Shown piece after piece: positions 25,257 to 34,365 of a stretch of DNA of 41,221 bases. Source of the DNA: an uncultured Pelagibacteraceae bacterium (lineage in GTDB: Bacteria > Pseudomonadota > Alphaproteobacteria > Pelagibacterales > Pelagibacteraceae). The notes below the pieces were generated by a model. That model did not search any database. It saw only the letters and a list, made by a program, of their open reading frames with translations, and had not been told where the DNA came from. Within the stretch, counting starts at the first letter, position 1; every line of letters starts with the position of its first letter. The DNA lies in the NCBI GenBank assembly GCA_902577625.1, contig CACGZX010000006.1:1-41221 (forward strand). Reading direction: 5' to 3'. The translations under genes were made by a program, and so were the position numbers.

Positions 25257-26245
25257 ACTATTTTTCCAAAGGCTCTTATTCTAGAAATTCCACCGTCAGG
25301 GAAAATATTAATTCTAATATAATTTATTTTTTTATTTTTCATTATTTTATTATTAAAATTATGTTTTTTATGTGCATAGAGTTTAATTTTATTAAGAAGA
25401 TAGCCCCATCTTTTTGATTTATTAACAATATTTTTTTCTGAGATTTTATTTGGAATATAGGCAGCTTGCACCGAACATTTATCTGGATAATTTCCTTTAA
25501 AATGATGAGTATCTAATTGAATTTTATTAATTTTTCCTGGTGATGAGCATTTTATTATTATCCAGTCAAAATTTTTTCCTCTACTTCTTCTAGTTTCCCA
25601 TCCATCACCCATATTTTTACCAACGCCTGGAGCAAGTATATTTTCTGCCCTTCCAAAGTGTTCGTTATTGCAAGCAATTGGTACCGCTCCGTTAACAACA
25701 GACGTTAAATTTTGAATTTTATTATTAATTTTATTATTTGTTTTCATAGAGCCATAAACTCTTAATCTTGCTACTCCTCCATCAGGAAAAATGTTTAATT
25801 TTATATGTGTAAAATAATTTTTATTTTTCACTTTAAAAAAATGATGGCTATTTGCTTTAGTTCTACTTTTTTTAATAATGGTTATCCATTTAGTTTTTTT
25901 ATCAGGTACTTTTTTTTTACTAATACAGGCTTGTAATGAAATTTGATCTGGATGATTTCCAGAAAAGTAAGATGTATCAATATCTACTTTTTTTATAACA
26001 CCTGGTTTTCCAAACTTTAAAATTAGATAGTCATATCCTTTTGTTCTTTTTCTTCTAGTTTCCCATCCATCCATCCACTTACCATGTTTATCAAATACTC
26101 CTTCTTTAAATACAGGAGGCCAAGGGTTAATTATTCTTTTAGCGGATGCAAAAAATTCATCAGTTTTATAAACAATTTTAGAACCCAACCGTGACTGAGC
26201 TAAATCAATTAATCCGTTTAAGTAAATAATATTATTTTTTTTCAT
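25253..26245 (-). CDS. alc: Allantoicase
   Basis: A 330-aa allantoicase that cleaves allantoate to ureidoglycolate and urea. It shows the characteristic internal duplication. The first half contains DGWETRRKR, DTSYFSGNHPDQ and IFPDGGVARLRVYG; the second repeats DGWETRRSR, DTHHFKGNYPDK and IFPDGGISRIRAFG. Each half is a galactose-binding-like allantoicase domain. It lies between puuE (8-base gap) and allA (overlap). It is lysine- and isoleucine-rich, as expected from the base composition. Confidence 0.94.
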   Translation of the reverse strand: MKKNNIIYLNGLIDLAQSRLGSKIVYKTDEFFASAKRIINPWPPVFKEGVFDKHGKWMDGWETRRKRTKGYDYLILKFGKPGVIKKVDIDTSYFSGNHPDQISLQACISKKKVPDKKTKWITIIKKSRTKANSHHFFKVKNKNYFTHIKLNIFPDGGVARLRVYGSMKTNNKINNKIQNLTSVVNGAVPIACNNEHFGRAENILAPGVGKNMGDGWETRRSRGKNFDWIIIKCSSPGKINKIQLDTHHFKGNYPDKCSVQAAYIPNKISEKNIVNKSKRWGYLLNKIKLYAHKKHNFNNKIMKNKKINYIRINIFPDGGISRIRAFGKIV

Positions 26246-26253
26246 TTTTTTTG

Positions 26254-27156
26254 TTAGCTTGGGTAATTTTTAATCCAGTGATTTGCAATATCTAATCTTT
26301 TACAAATCCATACATCATTAAACTTTAGAGCATAATCTAAGAATTTTTTAAGGGACTCTATTCTTCCTGGTCTTCCAATTAATCTACAATGTAATCCAAC
26401 TGACATCATTTTTGGATTAGTTTTACCCTCTTCATATAGAGCATCAAAACTATCTTTTAAATATGTATAAAATTGATCTCCAGTATTAAAGCCTTGATTT
26501 GTAGCAAATCTCATATCGTTGTTATCTAAAGTATAAGGAATAATTAATTGTTTTTTATTTTTTTTATACTCCCAATAAGGTAAGTCATCACTGTAAGAGT
26601 CGCTGTCATATAAAAATCCACCATCATCAAATACTAAATCTCTTGTATTTGTACTACATCTTCCTGTGTACCAACCCAAAGGTCTATTACCAAAAATTTT
26701 TTTTATAGTTTTAATAGCTAATTTCATATCTTTTTTTTCAGTACTTTTTTTTACATTTTGATAATCAATCCATCTCCAGCCATGGCAGGCCACTTCATAA
26801 TTTCCATTCTTTATTGCCTTACACACTTCAGGATTTCTTTCTAAAGCCATTGCAACTCCAAAAATAGTTATTGGTATTTTTTTTTCTTGAAATAATTTAT
26901 GAAGTCTCCAAAAACCTCTTCTTGAACCATATTCATACATAGACTCCATATTAATGTGTCTGCTTTTAAATGCTTGGGCTCCTATAATTTCTGATAAAAA
27001 AGTTTCAGAATGTTTATCCCCATGAAGAATGTTATTTTCAGCACCTTCTTCATAGTTAAGAACTATTTGTAAAGCAAGTCTTGCATTATTTGGCCAAACC
27101 ACTTTTGGTACTTTTGATCCATAACCTATCATGTCTCTTGGATATTTTTTTGGCAT
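26254..27156 (-). CDS. puuE: Allantoinase, PuuE type (polysaccharide-deacetylase fold)
   Basis: A 300-aa metal-independent allantoinase of the NodB/polysaccharide-deacetylase fold, opening allantoin to allantoate. Diagnostic PuuE segments are PRDMIGYGSKVPKVVWP, LNYEEGAENNILHGD and NMESMYEYGSRRGFWRLH. It replaces the unrelated amidohydrolase AllB. It sits between the M20 gene (4-base gap) and allantoicase, giving allantoin to allantoate to ureidoglycolate to glyoxylate in one operon. Confidence 0.93.
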   Translation of the reverse strand: MPKKYPRDMIGYGSKVPKVVWPNNARLALQIVLNYEEGAENNILHGDKHSETFLSEIIGAQAFKSRHINMESMYEYGSRRGFWRLHKLFQEKKIPITIFGVAMALERNPEVCKAIKNGNYEVACHGWRWIDYQNVKKSTEKKDMKLAIKTIKKIFGNRPLGWYTGRCSTNTRDLVFDDGGFLYDSDSYSDDLPYWEYKKNKKQLIIPYTLDNNDMRFATNQGFNTGDQFYTYLKDSFDALYEEGKTNPKMMSVGLHCRLIGRPGRIESLKKFLDYALKFNDVWICKRLDIANHWIKNYPS

Positions 27157-27160
27157 TTAT

Positions 27161-28351
27161 TTAATTTTGTATTGATTTATCTTTAACACCATTCAAGAAA
27201 TTTAAACATTTATTAATTTCTTCTAATTTAATAAATTCATCTATTTTATGTGCCTGTTCTATTGATCCTGGACCACATACAGCTGTACTTATACCTATTT
27301 CTTGGAACAAACCAGCTTCGGTTCCAAAAGAAACTACTTCTCTTGAATTATCACCTGTTATGCTAGAAACAAACTCACATGCTTCAGATTTTTCGTCACG
27401 ATCAAATCCAATTATTTCTCCAATTATTTCTTTTGAAATTTTTGAGTCTGGATAAACTTTTTTCATATCTGGCAAAAGTATTTCATTAACATATTTATCT
27501 AGTTCTGCGTTCAAATATAATGCATCATCTTTAACTACAGGTCTTGTTTCCCATTTAACATTACACTTGTCAGAGATTACATTGTGTGCAATCCCTCCAA
27601 ATATTCCTCCGACAGAAAGAGTAGAATATGGAGGATCAAATATAGAATTTTTTGGGACTCTATCTTTTAATTTTTCTCTTAGTTCGATAAGTTTATTGAC
27701 ATATCTGGCTGCATACTCTACTGCGCTAACACCTTTATGGGGTTGAGAACTATGACCAGCCAAACCTTCAAAATATGTTGTATATTCATAAGCACCTTTA
27801 TGAGCATCAATGATTTTCATATTTGTAGGTTCACCTACAATACATATTCCTTTTTTAAATCCTCTTTTTTTTAGTTCTTCAATTAATAATGGAGCCCCTA
27901 TACATGCTGTTTCTTCATCAAATGTAAATGAAAAATTAATATCCCTATCTAAATTTGATTTTGAGAAAATTGGTGCAAAGGCTAATGTACATGCAATAAA
28001 ACCTTTCATATCGCACGAACCTCTACCATATAGCTTGTCATCTTTAATTGTAGCTTTGAATGGATCTGTAGACCAACCTTTGGAAACAGGTACCACATCT
28101 GTATGACCTGATAAAATTATTGGAATTTTTCCATTTGGTTTTTTTGCCTTTAATGTAGCAAAAAGATTTACTCTTTTTTTTTCATCATCAAATGTTTTAA
28201 ACGAAGTTGCACCTAGCTTTTTTAAAATATCATCACAATAATTGATTAAAGAATTGTTATCTTCCCCAGAAATTGTTTTAAATGATATGAGATCTGATAA
28301 AATTTTTATTGAATTATTGTAAAGTTCCTTGTTATTATTTTCTGTACTCAT
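27161..28351 (-). CDS. M20 metallopeptidase, ArgE-like N-acyl amino acid deacetylase
   Basis: A 396-aa M20-family di-zinc hydrolase close to acetylornithine deacetylase ArgE. Metal and catalytic motifs are visible: GHTDVVPVS, GRGSCDMKG, TFDEETACIGA and VGEPTN, with the lid-domain histidine in GLAGHSSQPHKG. ArgE-like enzymes remove acyl groups from N-acyl amino acids. The sequence does not look like allantoate amidohydrolase (AllC), so its place as first gene of the ureide operon is unexplained. N-acetyl-diaminobutyrate from ectoine hydrolase is one possible substrate. I use the ATG at 28351; the longer TTG start at 28363 has no ribosome site. Confidence 0.87.
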   Translation of the reverse strand: MSTENNNKELYNNSIKILSDLISFKTISGEDNNSLINYCDDILKKLGATSFKTFDDEKKRVNLFATLKAKKPNGKIPIILSGHTDVVPVSKGWSTDPFKATIKDDKLYGRGSCDMKGFIACTLAFAPIFSKSNLDRDINFSFTFDEETACIGAPLLIEELKKRGFKKGICIVGEPTNMKIIDAHKGAYEYTTYFEGLAGHSSQPHKGVSAVEYAARYVNKLIELREKLKDRVPKNSIFDPPYSTLSVGGIFGGIAHNVISDKCNVKWETRPVVKDDALYLNAELDKYVNEILLPDMKKVYPDSKISKEIIGEIIGFDRDEKSEACEFVSSITGDNSREVVSFGTEAGLFQEIGISTAVCGPGSIEQAHKIDEFIKLEEINKCLNFLNGVKDKSIQN

Positions 28352-28378
28352 AAATATAATCAATTATATATTAAAAAA

Positions 28379-28720
28379 ATGAAAGAACAAATAACCTACG
28401 ATATTTTTAATAAAGTAGATATAAGATTAGGGACCGTTATATCTGTAAAGAAAAACGAAAAGGCTCGAAAACCTTCATTAGTTGTTGAAGTGGATTTTGG
28501 TAAAGAAATAGGAATTAAACAATCTTCTGCCCAAATTACACATTATTATAATGAAGAAAATTTAAAAGGAAAACAAGTTATAGCTGTTTGTAATTTTCCT
28601 GAAAAAAACATAGCAGGAGTGGTTTCTCAAGTTTTAATTCTAGGATCAGTAGACTCAGAAGGTATAGTTACTTTAGTTCACCCTTCACAAAAAGCTGATA
28701 ACGGTCTTCCAATAGCTTAA
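28379..28720 (+). CDS. tRNA-binding domain protein (CsaA-like)
   Basis: A 113-aa OB-fold protein of the EMAP-II/CsaA tRNA-binding family. DIRLGTVISVKKNEKARKPS is the family opening, and the KQSSAQITHYY and NFPEKNIAGVVSQVLILG segments follow. It is a free-standing domain of normal CsaA length, proposed in other bacteria to bind tRNA or act as a chaperone. The start is 27 bases from the divergent M20 gene, with no Shine-Dalgarno, so it may be leaderless. The next gene follows 4 bases after the stop. Confidence 0.87.
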   Translation: MKEQITYDIFNKVDIRLGTVISVKKNEKARKPSLVVEVDFGKEIGIKQSSAQITHYYNEENLKGKQVIAVCNFPEKNIAGVVSQVLILGSVDSEGIVTLVHPSQKADNGLPIA

Positions 28721-28724
28721 TTAA

Positions 28725-29312
28725 ATGCACCCAGAACTGTTATTATTAATTGGTATTTCATTTTCAATGGGATTTACACCTGGTCCGAACAATGCTGTAG
28801 CATCTTATTCCGCATTTAATTTCGGAGTAAGAAAAACTCTTCCAATAATTTTAGGAGTAGGTTTTGGTTATACTTTTTTGGTAGTATTATTAATATTTGC
28901 TTTAATTTCAGTTTTTCAAAAATACCCTTTTTTGCAAGAAATAATTAGAATTCTTGGATCAATATTTTTAATTTATTTAGCTTATAAAATTTCTTTTTCA
29001 AAAGGTAAATCACAATCAAAAACTGAAAATCCTGTTAAATTTTATGAAACATTTTTATTTCAATTTATAAACCCAAAAGGAGTAATGGCAGCGATTACAC
29101 TTATTTCTAAATTTGTGTCACAAGAAAATTATATTAGTTCTTCAATCACAGTAATTTTAGTTTGTTCAGTTACTGCTTTTTTAAGTATAACAAGTTGGGC
29201 TTTATTAGGTAAATTTTTAAGAAAATTTGCGACAAATAATGAATTCATTAAAAGGTTTAATTATGCTATGTCCATCCTACTTGTTGGCTGTGTAGCAAGT
29301 TTTTATATATAA
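28725..29312 (+). CDS. LysE/RhtB-family amino acid exporter
   Basis: A 195-aa inner-membrane protein with about six helices. It carries the LysE-family signature FTPGPNNAVASYSAFNFGVRK-like region (about residues 17-37) near the N-terminus and INPKGVMAAITL in the middle. Members export amino acids or related compounds. It lies between the tRNA-binding protein and aconitase with gaps of 4 and 3 bases, so co-transcription is likely, although the three have no clear shared role. The exported substrate is unknown. Confidence 0.87.
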   Translation: MHPELLLLIGISFSMGFTPGPNNAVASYSAFNFGVRKTLPIILGVGFGYTFLVVLLIFALISVFQKYPFLQEIIRILGSIFLIYLAYKISFSKGKSQSKTENPVKFYETFLFQFINPKGVMAAITLISKFVSQENYISSSITVILVCSVTAFLSITSWALLGKFLRKFATNNEFIKRFNYAMSILLVGCVASFYI

Positions 29313-29315
29313 ATT

Positions 29316-31985
29316 ATGAAACCTGGAAATAAAAATTCATTTAAATCTTTAAAATCAATAAAAATAAATAATAAAGATTATAAATATTTTTCTTTAGTAG
29401 AGGCTGAAAAAAATGGTTTAAAAGGAATTTCAAATTTACCAAAATCGTTAAAAGTTTTATTAGAAAATCTACTTAGGTATGAAGATGATTTGTCAGTTAC
29501 CAAAAATCAAATAGAAGCAGTTCAAAAATGGTTAAAAGAAAAAAAATCAAATACTGAAATAGCTTACAGACCTGCAAGAGTTTTATTGCAAGACTATACT
29601 GGAATACCTGCTGTAGCAGATTTAGCGGCTATGCGAGAGGCTGTTAAAGAAAAAAATAAGGACCCAAATACTATCAATCCACTTTCAGCTGTTGACTTAG
29701 TAATAGATCATTCGGTACAGGTTGATCAGTCTGCAAAACCCGGTTCATTTGAAAAAAATGTTGATATAGAATTTAAAAGAAATGGTGAAAGATATTCTTT
29801 TTTAAAGTGGGGACAACAAGCTTTTAATAATTTTAGAATTGTTCCACCAGGTACTGGTATTTGTCATCAGGTAAATTTAGAGTATCTATCAAAAGTTGTT
29901 TGGTCTGAAAAATATAAAGAAGATGAATATTTATTTCCCGATACTTTAGTTGGAACAGATAGTCATACAACAATGGTAAATGGTTTATCTGTACTTGGTT
30001 GGGGAGTTGGTGGAATTGAAGCTGAAGCCGGGATGCTTGGTCAGCCAATTTCAATGTTAATTCCTGAAGTTATAGGTTTTGAAGTAAAAAATAAAATGCC
30101 TGAAGGCACTACAGCTACTGATTTAGTTTTAACAGTTGTAAAAATTTTAAGAGACAAAGGTGTTGTTGGAAAGTTTGTAGAATTTTATGGAGATGGGTTA
30201 AAAAATCTAACACTTGCTGATAGAGCCACTATCGCAAATATGGCTCCAGAATATGGAGCTACTTGTGGTTTTTTTCCAATTGATGATGAAACTTTAAAAT
30301 ATCTAAGATTTTCAGGAAGAAATGAACATATAGTTTCTACTGTAGAAAAATACGCAAAAGAACAAGGATTGTGGGCAAGTGAAAACATTGAATTTACTGA
30401 TAAGGTTTCACTAGATATGTCTTCAATTGTTCCAACAATATCTGGACCAAAAAGACCACAAGATAAAGTTTTATTAAATGAAGCATCATCAGAATTTAAA
30501 AAAGTATTTAAAAAAATTACTGAACGTAAGGAAAAACATATTTCAGAAGTTAATGGAACTGATTTTAAAATTAAAGATGGTTCTATATTAATAGCTGCAA
30601 TAACATCTTGCACAAATACTTCTAATCCTAATGTTTTAATTGGAGCAGGCTTGTTGGCAAAAAAAGCTGTAGAATTGGGATTAAAAACAAAACCTTGGGT
30701 AAAAACTTCATTAGCACCAGGGTCACAAGTAGTAACTGATTATTTGGAAAAAGCAGGTCTTAATAAATACCTAGACGAATTAGGATTTAATTTAGTTGGC
30801 TATGGATGCACAACTTGTATTGGAAACTCAGGTCCATTGCCTGATAATATTGTAGAAGCAATTGAAAAAGAAAATATATATGCAGTATCGGTTTTATCTG
30901 GTAATAGAAATTTTGAAGGCCGTATATCTTCTCATATAAAGGCAAATTATTTAGCATCACCCCCACTCGTTGTTGCTTACGCTTTAGCTGGTTACATGGA
31001 AGTAGATTTATATAAAGATCCTTTAGGAAAAGATAAAAATGATAAAGATATTTTTTTAAAAGATATTTGGCCTTCAAATAAAGAAATAGAGGATGTTTTA
31101 AGAGAGGCACTAAATGCAAAAATGTTTGTTGAAAGATACTCCAACGTCTCTGAAGGACCAGTTCAATGGCAAAAAATTAAAACTGAAAAAAGTAGTATTT
31201 ATAATTGGGATGAGGGATCAACTTATGTAAAAAGACCACCATTTTTTGATAATATGCCAGATGAACCAGAGGGATTTAAACAAATTAAAAATGCGAGACC
31301 ATTATTGATTTTAGGAGATATGGTAACAACAGATCATATTTCCCCAGCAGGATCTATTCAAAAAGAAAGTCCAACTGGTGAATATTTTATGGAACATCAA
31401 ATTTTACCAAAAGATTATAATTCTTATGGATCAAGAAGAGGGAACCACGAAGTCATGATGAGAGGTACATTTGCTAATATAAGAATTAGAAATGAGATAG
31501 CGCCAGGTACAGAAGGTGGATTTACGAAACTTTTTCCCGAAGGAAAAATAATGCCAATTTATGATGCAGTTGTAGAATATAAAAAAAGAGGAACTGACTT
31601 AGTAGTAATAGGTGGAAAAGAATATGGAACTGGTTCATCCAGAGATTGGGCCGCAAAAGGTACCAAGTTATTAGGAATTAAAACAGTTATAGCTGAAAGT
31701 TTTGAAAGAATTCATCGGTCTAATCTTATTGGAATGGGAGTATTACCTTTACAATTCATAGATGGAATGAATAGATCAAATTTAAATCTAAAAGGATCTG
31801 AGTTAATCAGTGTATTAAATATCGAAAAAGGCCTATCCCCTTCAGATAAAGTAGAATTAGAAATAAAATACATATCTGGTGACATAAAGAAAATTAAAAC
31901 ATTGTGCAGAATTGATACAAAAAATGAGTTAGAATATTATAAAAATGGTGGAATTCTACAATATGTTTTAAGAAATATGATTTAA
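29316..31985 (+). CDS. acnA: Aconitate hydratase A
   Basis: An 889-aa aconitase that interconverts citrate and isocitrate in the TCA and glyoxylate cycles. The three [4Fe-4S] ligands are C432 (in TSCTNTSNP), C498 and C501 (in GYGCTTCIGNSG). The substrate-binding C-terminal domain has YGTGSSRDWAAKG and SFERIHRSNLIGMG. Length and layout match the AcnA/IRP1 type rather than AcnB. It is followed one base later by the YfgM-like gene. The glyoxylate released by the ureide pathway could feed the same central metabolism, but that link is only inferred. Confidence 0.96.
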   Translation: MKPGNKNSFKSLKSIKINNKDYKYFSLVEAEKNGLKGISNLPKSLKVLLENLLRYEDDLSVTKNQIEAVQKWLKEKKSNTEIAYRPARVLLQDYTGIPAVADLAAMREAVKEKNKDPNTINPLSAVDLVIDHSVQVDQSAKPGSFEKNVDIEFKRNGERYSFLKWGQQAFNNFRIVPPGTGICHQVNLEYLSKVVWSEKYKEDEYLFPDTLVGTDSHTTMVNGLSVLGWGVGGIEAEAGMLGQPISMLIPEVIGFEVKNKMPEGTTATDLVLTVVKILRDKGVVGKFVEFYGDGLKNLTLADRATIANMAPEYGATCGFFPIDDETLKYLRFSGRNEHIVSTVEKYAKEQGLWASENIEFTDKVSLDMSSIVPTISGPKRPQDKVLLNEASSEFKKVFKKITERKEKHISEVNGTDFKIKDGSILIAAITSCTNTSNPNVLIGAGLLAKKAVELGLKTKPWVKTSLAPGSQVVTDYLEKAGLNKYLDELGFNLVGYGCTTCIGNSGPLPDNIVEAIEKENIYAVSVLSGNRNFEGRISSHIKANYLASPPLVVAYALAGYMEVDLYKDPLGKDKNDKDIFLKDIWPSNKEIEDVLREALNAKMFVERYSNVSEGPVQWQKIKTEKSSIYNWDEGSTYVKRPPFFDNMPDEPEGFKQIKNARPLLILGDMVTTDHISPAGSIQKESPTGEYFMEHQILPKDYNSYGSRRGNHEVMMRGTFANIRIRNEIAPGTEGGFTKLFPEGKIMPIYDAVVEYKKRGTDLVVIGGKEYGTGSSRDWAAKGTKLLGIKTVIAESFERIHRSNLIGMGVLPLQFIDGMNRSNLNLKGSELISVLNIEKGLSPSDKVELEIKYISGDIKKIKTLCRIDTKNELEYYKNGGILQYVLRNMI

Positions 31986-31986
31986 T

Positions 31987-32631
31987 ATGGATGAAGATAT
32001 ATCAATAATTAATGCTAATACTAGACAAGAGAAAATAAAAAATTTTTTTATTAAAAATAAAAAATCTTTAATTGCAATCTTATTATCAGTTATAATTATA
32101 GTTTTTGCTTTTTTTGCTTTTGCCGAAATCGAAGATAGAAAAATAAAAAACTTAGCAGAAAAATATAATAACATTTCAATAAATTTTAATTCTACAAATA
32201 AAACGTATTTTAAAAATGATTTAGTTGAAATAATTAATGAAAAAAATTCAACTTATTCTCCTTTGGCGTTATATTTTATATTAGACAACAACATTGAATC
32301 ATCAAATGATGAAATTAATAAATATTTTGATGTAATAATTAATGAAATTAATCTTGATAAAGAAATAAAAAATTTAATTATTTATAAAAAAGCTTTATTT
32401 AATGCAGACTTCGAAACTGAAAATAATTTAATAAAAATATTAAATCCTATTATTAATTCAGATAGTGTGTGGAAATCACATTCTTTATATTTGTTAGCTG
32501 AATATTTTTTTGATAAAAATCAAAAACAAAAAGCTAAAGAATTTTATAATCAAATTTTAAATTACAAAAAAAGTAACGAAAATATATTAATAGAAGCACA
32601 AAAAAGACTAAAAAGAGATTTCGGTGAATAA
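31987..32631 (+). CDS. YfgM-like membrane-anchored TPR protein
   Basis: A 214-aa protein with a short basic cytoplasmic N-terminus, one membrane helix (about 29-47, LIAILLSVIIIVFAFFAFA) and a periplasmic helical region ending in a TPR-like repeat (SHSLYLLAEYFFDKNQKQKAKEFYN). This matches the YfgM/UPF0070 family, proposed as an ancillary subunit of the SecYEG translocon and periplasmic chaperone network. It overlaps the BamB-like gene by 8 bases, and the yfgM-bamB pair is common in Proteobacteria, which supports both calls. It is very rich in Asn, Lys and Ile. Confidence 0.78.
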   Translation: MDEDISIINANTRQEKIKNFFIKNKKSLIAILLSVIIIVFAFFAFAEIEDRKIKNLAEKYNNISINFNSTNKTYFKNDLVEIINEKNSTYSPLALYFILDNNIESSNDEINKYFDVIINEINLDKEIKNLIIYKKALFNADFETENNLIKILNPIINSDSVWKSHSLYLLAEYFFDKNQKQKAKEFYNQILNYKKSNENILIEAQKRLKRDFGE

Positions 32632-33931
32632 AATATTAAATTTTTTTTTTATATTTTTGTTAATTTCAAATTGCTCTCTAGATACAAAAACTGGTCTTTG
32701 GTCACAATCTGAAATTATTAATTCTGAAAAAAAAACTGTTGAAGAAAAATTATTTGAAGATACTAAAATTTATGAAAAAGAATTTAATCCAGAGCTCAAA
32801 ATAAAATTAAAAAGTGATTTTAAAAAAAATAGTTTTGTAAATAATCTTTTAAACAATAATGGTATAATTAATTTTGATGGAAAATTATCTAAAATTTCTA
32901 AATATAAATTTTCAAAGATTAGCCAATTTGATTATTATCAACCTGAATTATTAATTACAGATAAAAACACCTTCTTCTTTTTTGATGAAAAAGGTTCAAT
33001 TTTAAATTTTTCGGATAATAATAAGCTAATATGGAAAAATAATATTTATTCGAAAAATGAAAAAAAACAAAATCCGATATTATATTTTGCCTCAAACAAC
33101 AAAACATTAATAGTTACTGACAGCATAGCAAAATATTACGCAATAAATATTAGAAATGGAGAATTACTTTGGTCAAAAAACAATTCTGCTCCATTTAATT
33201 CTCAAGTCAAAATATTTAAAGATAAGTTTTTTGCTATAGATTTTGAGAATATTTTGAGATGTTATTCTATAAGTGATGGAGAAGAAATTTGGAACTTTAA
33301 ATCGGAAAAGTCTTTTATTAAATCACAACAAAAACTTTCGTTTATAATTAACGATAATAGATTGGTTTTTATTAATACATTAGGTGATCTCAGTTCAATC
33401 GATATAAATTCTGGCAATTTAGTATGGCAAACCCCAACACAAAGCAGCGCAATATATGAAAATTATTTTTCTTTGAAAAATTCAGATATTATTGCAGAGA
33501 ACAAAACAATATATTTTTCAAACAATAAAAATGAATTTTTTGCAATTGATGAAAGAAATGGAGTGATCAAATGGAAACAAAACATTAATTCAAATTTAAG
33601 ACCTACATTCGTAGATGGTTTGGTATTTACTGTTACATTAGAAGGATATCTTGCGGCAATTGACGCGAGAAATGGTAATATTGTTCGAATGACAAATGTT
33701 TTAAATATAGTAAAAAATTATAAGAAAAAAAATATTAAACCTGAAGGATTTATTATCGCTAATGATAAAATATATTTAAGCTTAAACAATGGAAGGTTAA
33801 TAATTATTAATACTTTAAATGGAAAACCTGTAGATATAAAAAAGATTGATAACGAAAAAATATCTAGACCTTATATTTTAAATAATAATATGTTTATAAT
33901 TAGAGATAATGCTATTTTAAAATTAAATTAA
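32624..33931 (+). CDS. bamB: BamB-like outer membrane assembly lipoprotein (PQQ/beta-propeller repeats)
   Basis: A 435-aa lipoprotein with lipobox LISNC (C17) and repeated PQQ-like beta-propeller blades. The blades are seen in the repeated pattern YAINIRNGELLWSK, YSISDGEEIWNFK, SSIDINSGNLVWQT, FAIDERNGVIKWKQ and AAIDARNGNIVRMT. BamB is the scaffold of the BAM complex that inserts beta-barrels into the outer membrane. It starts with GTG inside the end of the yfgM-like gene. In many Proteobacteria der (GTPase) follows; here it is absent and a cupin-like gene follows 2 bases later. Confidence 0.83.
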   Translation: MNKILNFFFIFLLISNCSLDTKTGLWSQSEIINSEKKTVEEKLFEDTKIYEKEFNPELKIKLKSDFKKNSFVNNLLNNNGIINFDGKLSKISKYKFSKISQFDYYQPELLITDKNTFFFFDEKGSILNFSDNNKLIWKNNIYSKNEKKQNPILYFASNNKTLIVTDSIAKYYAINIRNGELLWSKNNSAPFNSQVKIFKDKFFAIDFENILRCYSISDGEEIWNFKSEKSFIKSQQKLSFIINDNRLVFINTLGDLSSIDINSGNLVWQTPTQSSAIYENYFSLKNSDIIAENKTIYFSNNKNEFFAIDERNGVIKWKQNINSNLRPTFVDGLVFTVTLEGYLAAIDARNGNIVRMTNVLNIVKNYKKKNIKPEGFIIANDKIYLSLNNGRLIIINTLNGKPVDIKKIDNEKISRPYILNNNMFIIRDNAILKLN

Positions 33932-33933
33932 AA

Positions 33934-34365
33934 ATGTTTCTTAAAATTCTTTCAAAATTAGGAAGAAAAAAAACTGTATTAGATAGAGGCCCATCACATC
34001 CAAAATTTAAAGAAGCAAAACCTTGGCTTAATAGATATTATGTTTTGTTTAGACATCGACCAAAATGGTTTCCATTTAATATTATAATTCATGAAATGTT
34101 AGACGATGATCATGGTGACGGAGTTCACAATCATTTATGCCCATACATTACTATAATAATTAGAGGAGGTTACTGGGAAACGACTAAAACAGGCAAACAC
34201 TGGAGAGCACCAGGTTATATTGGATTTAGATCAGCAAATAATTTTCATAGAGTTGATTTAAAACCAGGTACAAGACCAATGACTATATTTATTCCTGGAC
34301 CTTTTGGATTAAGAAAAGGTCCAAGATCTGAATATGGAATTGATTTTAAAACTAGAATTAAATGA
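33934..34365 (+). CDS. Small cupin-like protein of unknown function
   Basis: A 143-aa basic protein without a signal peptide. The pattern HNHLCPYITIIIRGGYWE, a glycine near APGYIGF and a later HRVDLKPG resembles a cupin/beta-helix core with a possible H-x-H metal site. I do not recognise a specific family or reaction. It begins 2 bases after bamB, and its last 8 bases overlap the convergent gene on the other strand. Confidence 0.7.
   Translation: MFLKILSKLGRKKTVLDRGPSHPKFKEAKPWLNRYYVLFRHRPKWFPFNIIIHEMLDDDHGDGVHNHLCPYITIIIRGGYWETTKTGKHWRAPGYIGFRSANNFHRVDLKPGTRPMTIFIPGPFGLRKGPRSEYGIDFKTRIK

Noticed and set aside
27161..28351. M20 enzyme as allantoate amidohydrolase AllC
   Set aside because: Motifs match ArgE (GHTDVVPVS, GRGSCDMKG), and the operon already has allantoicase for the allantoate step.
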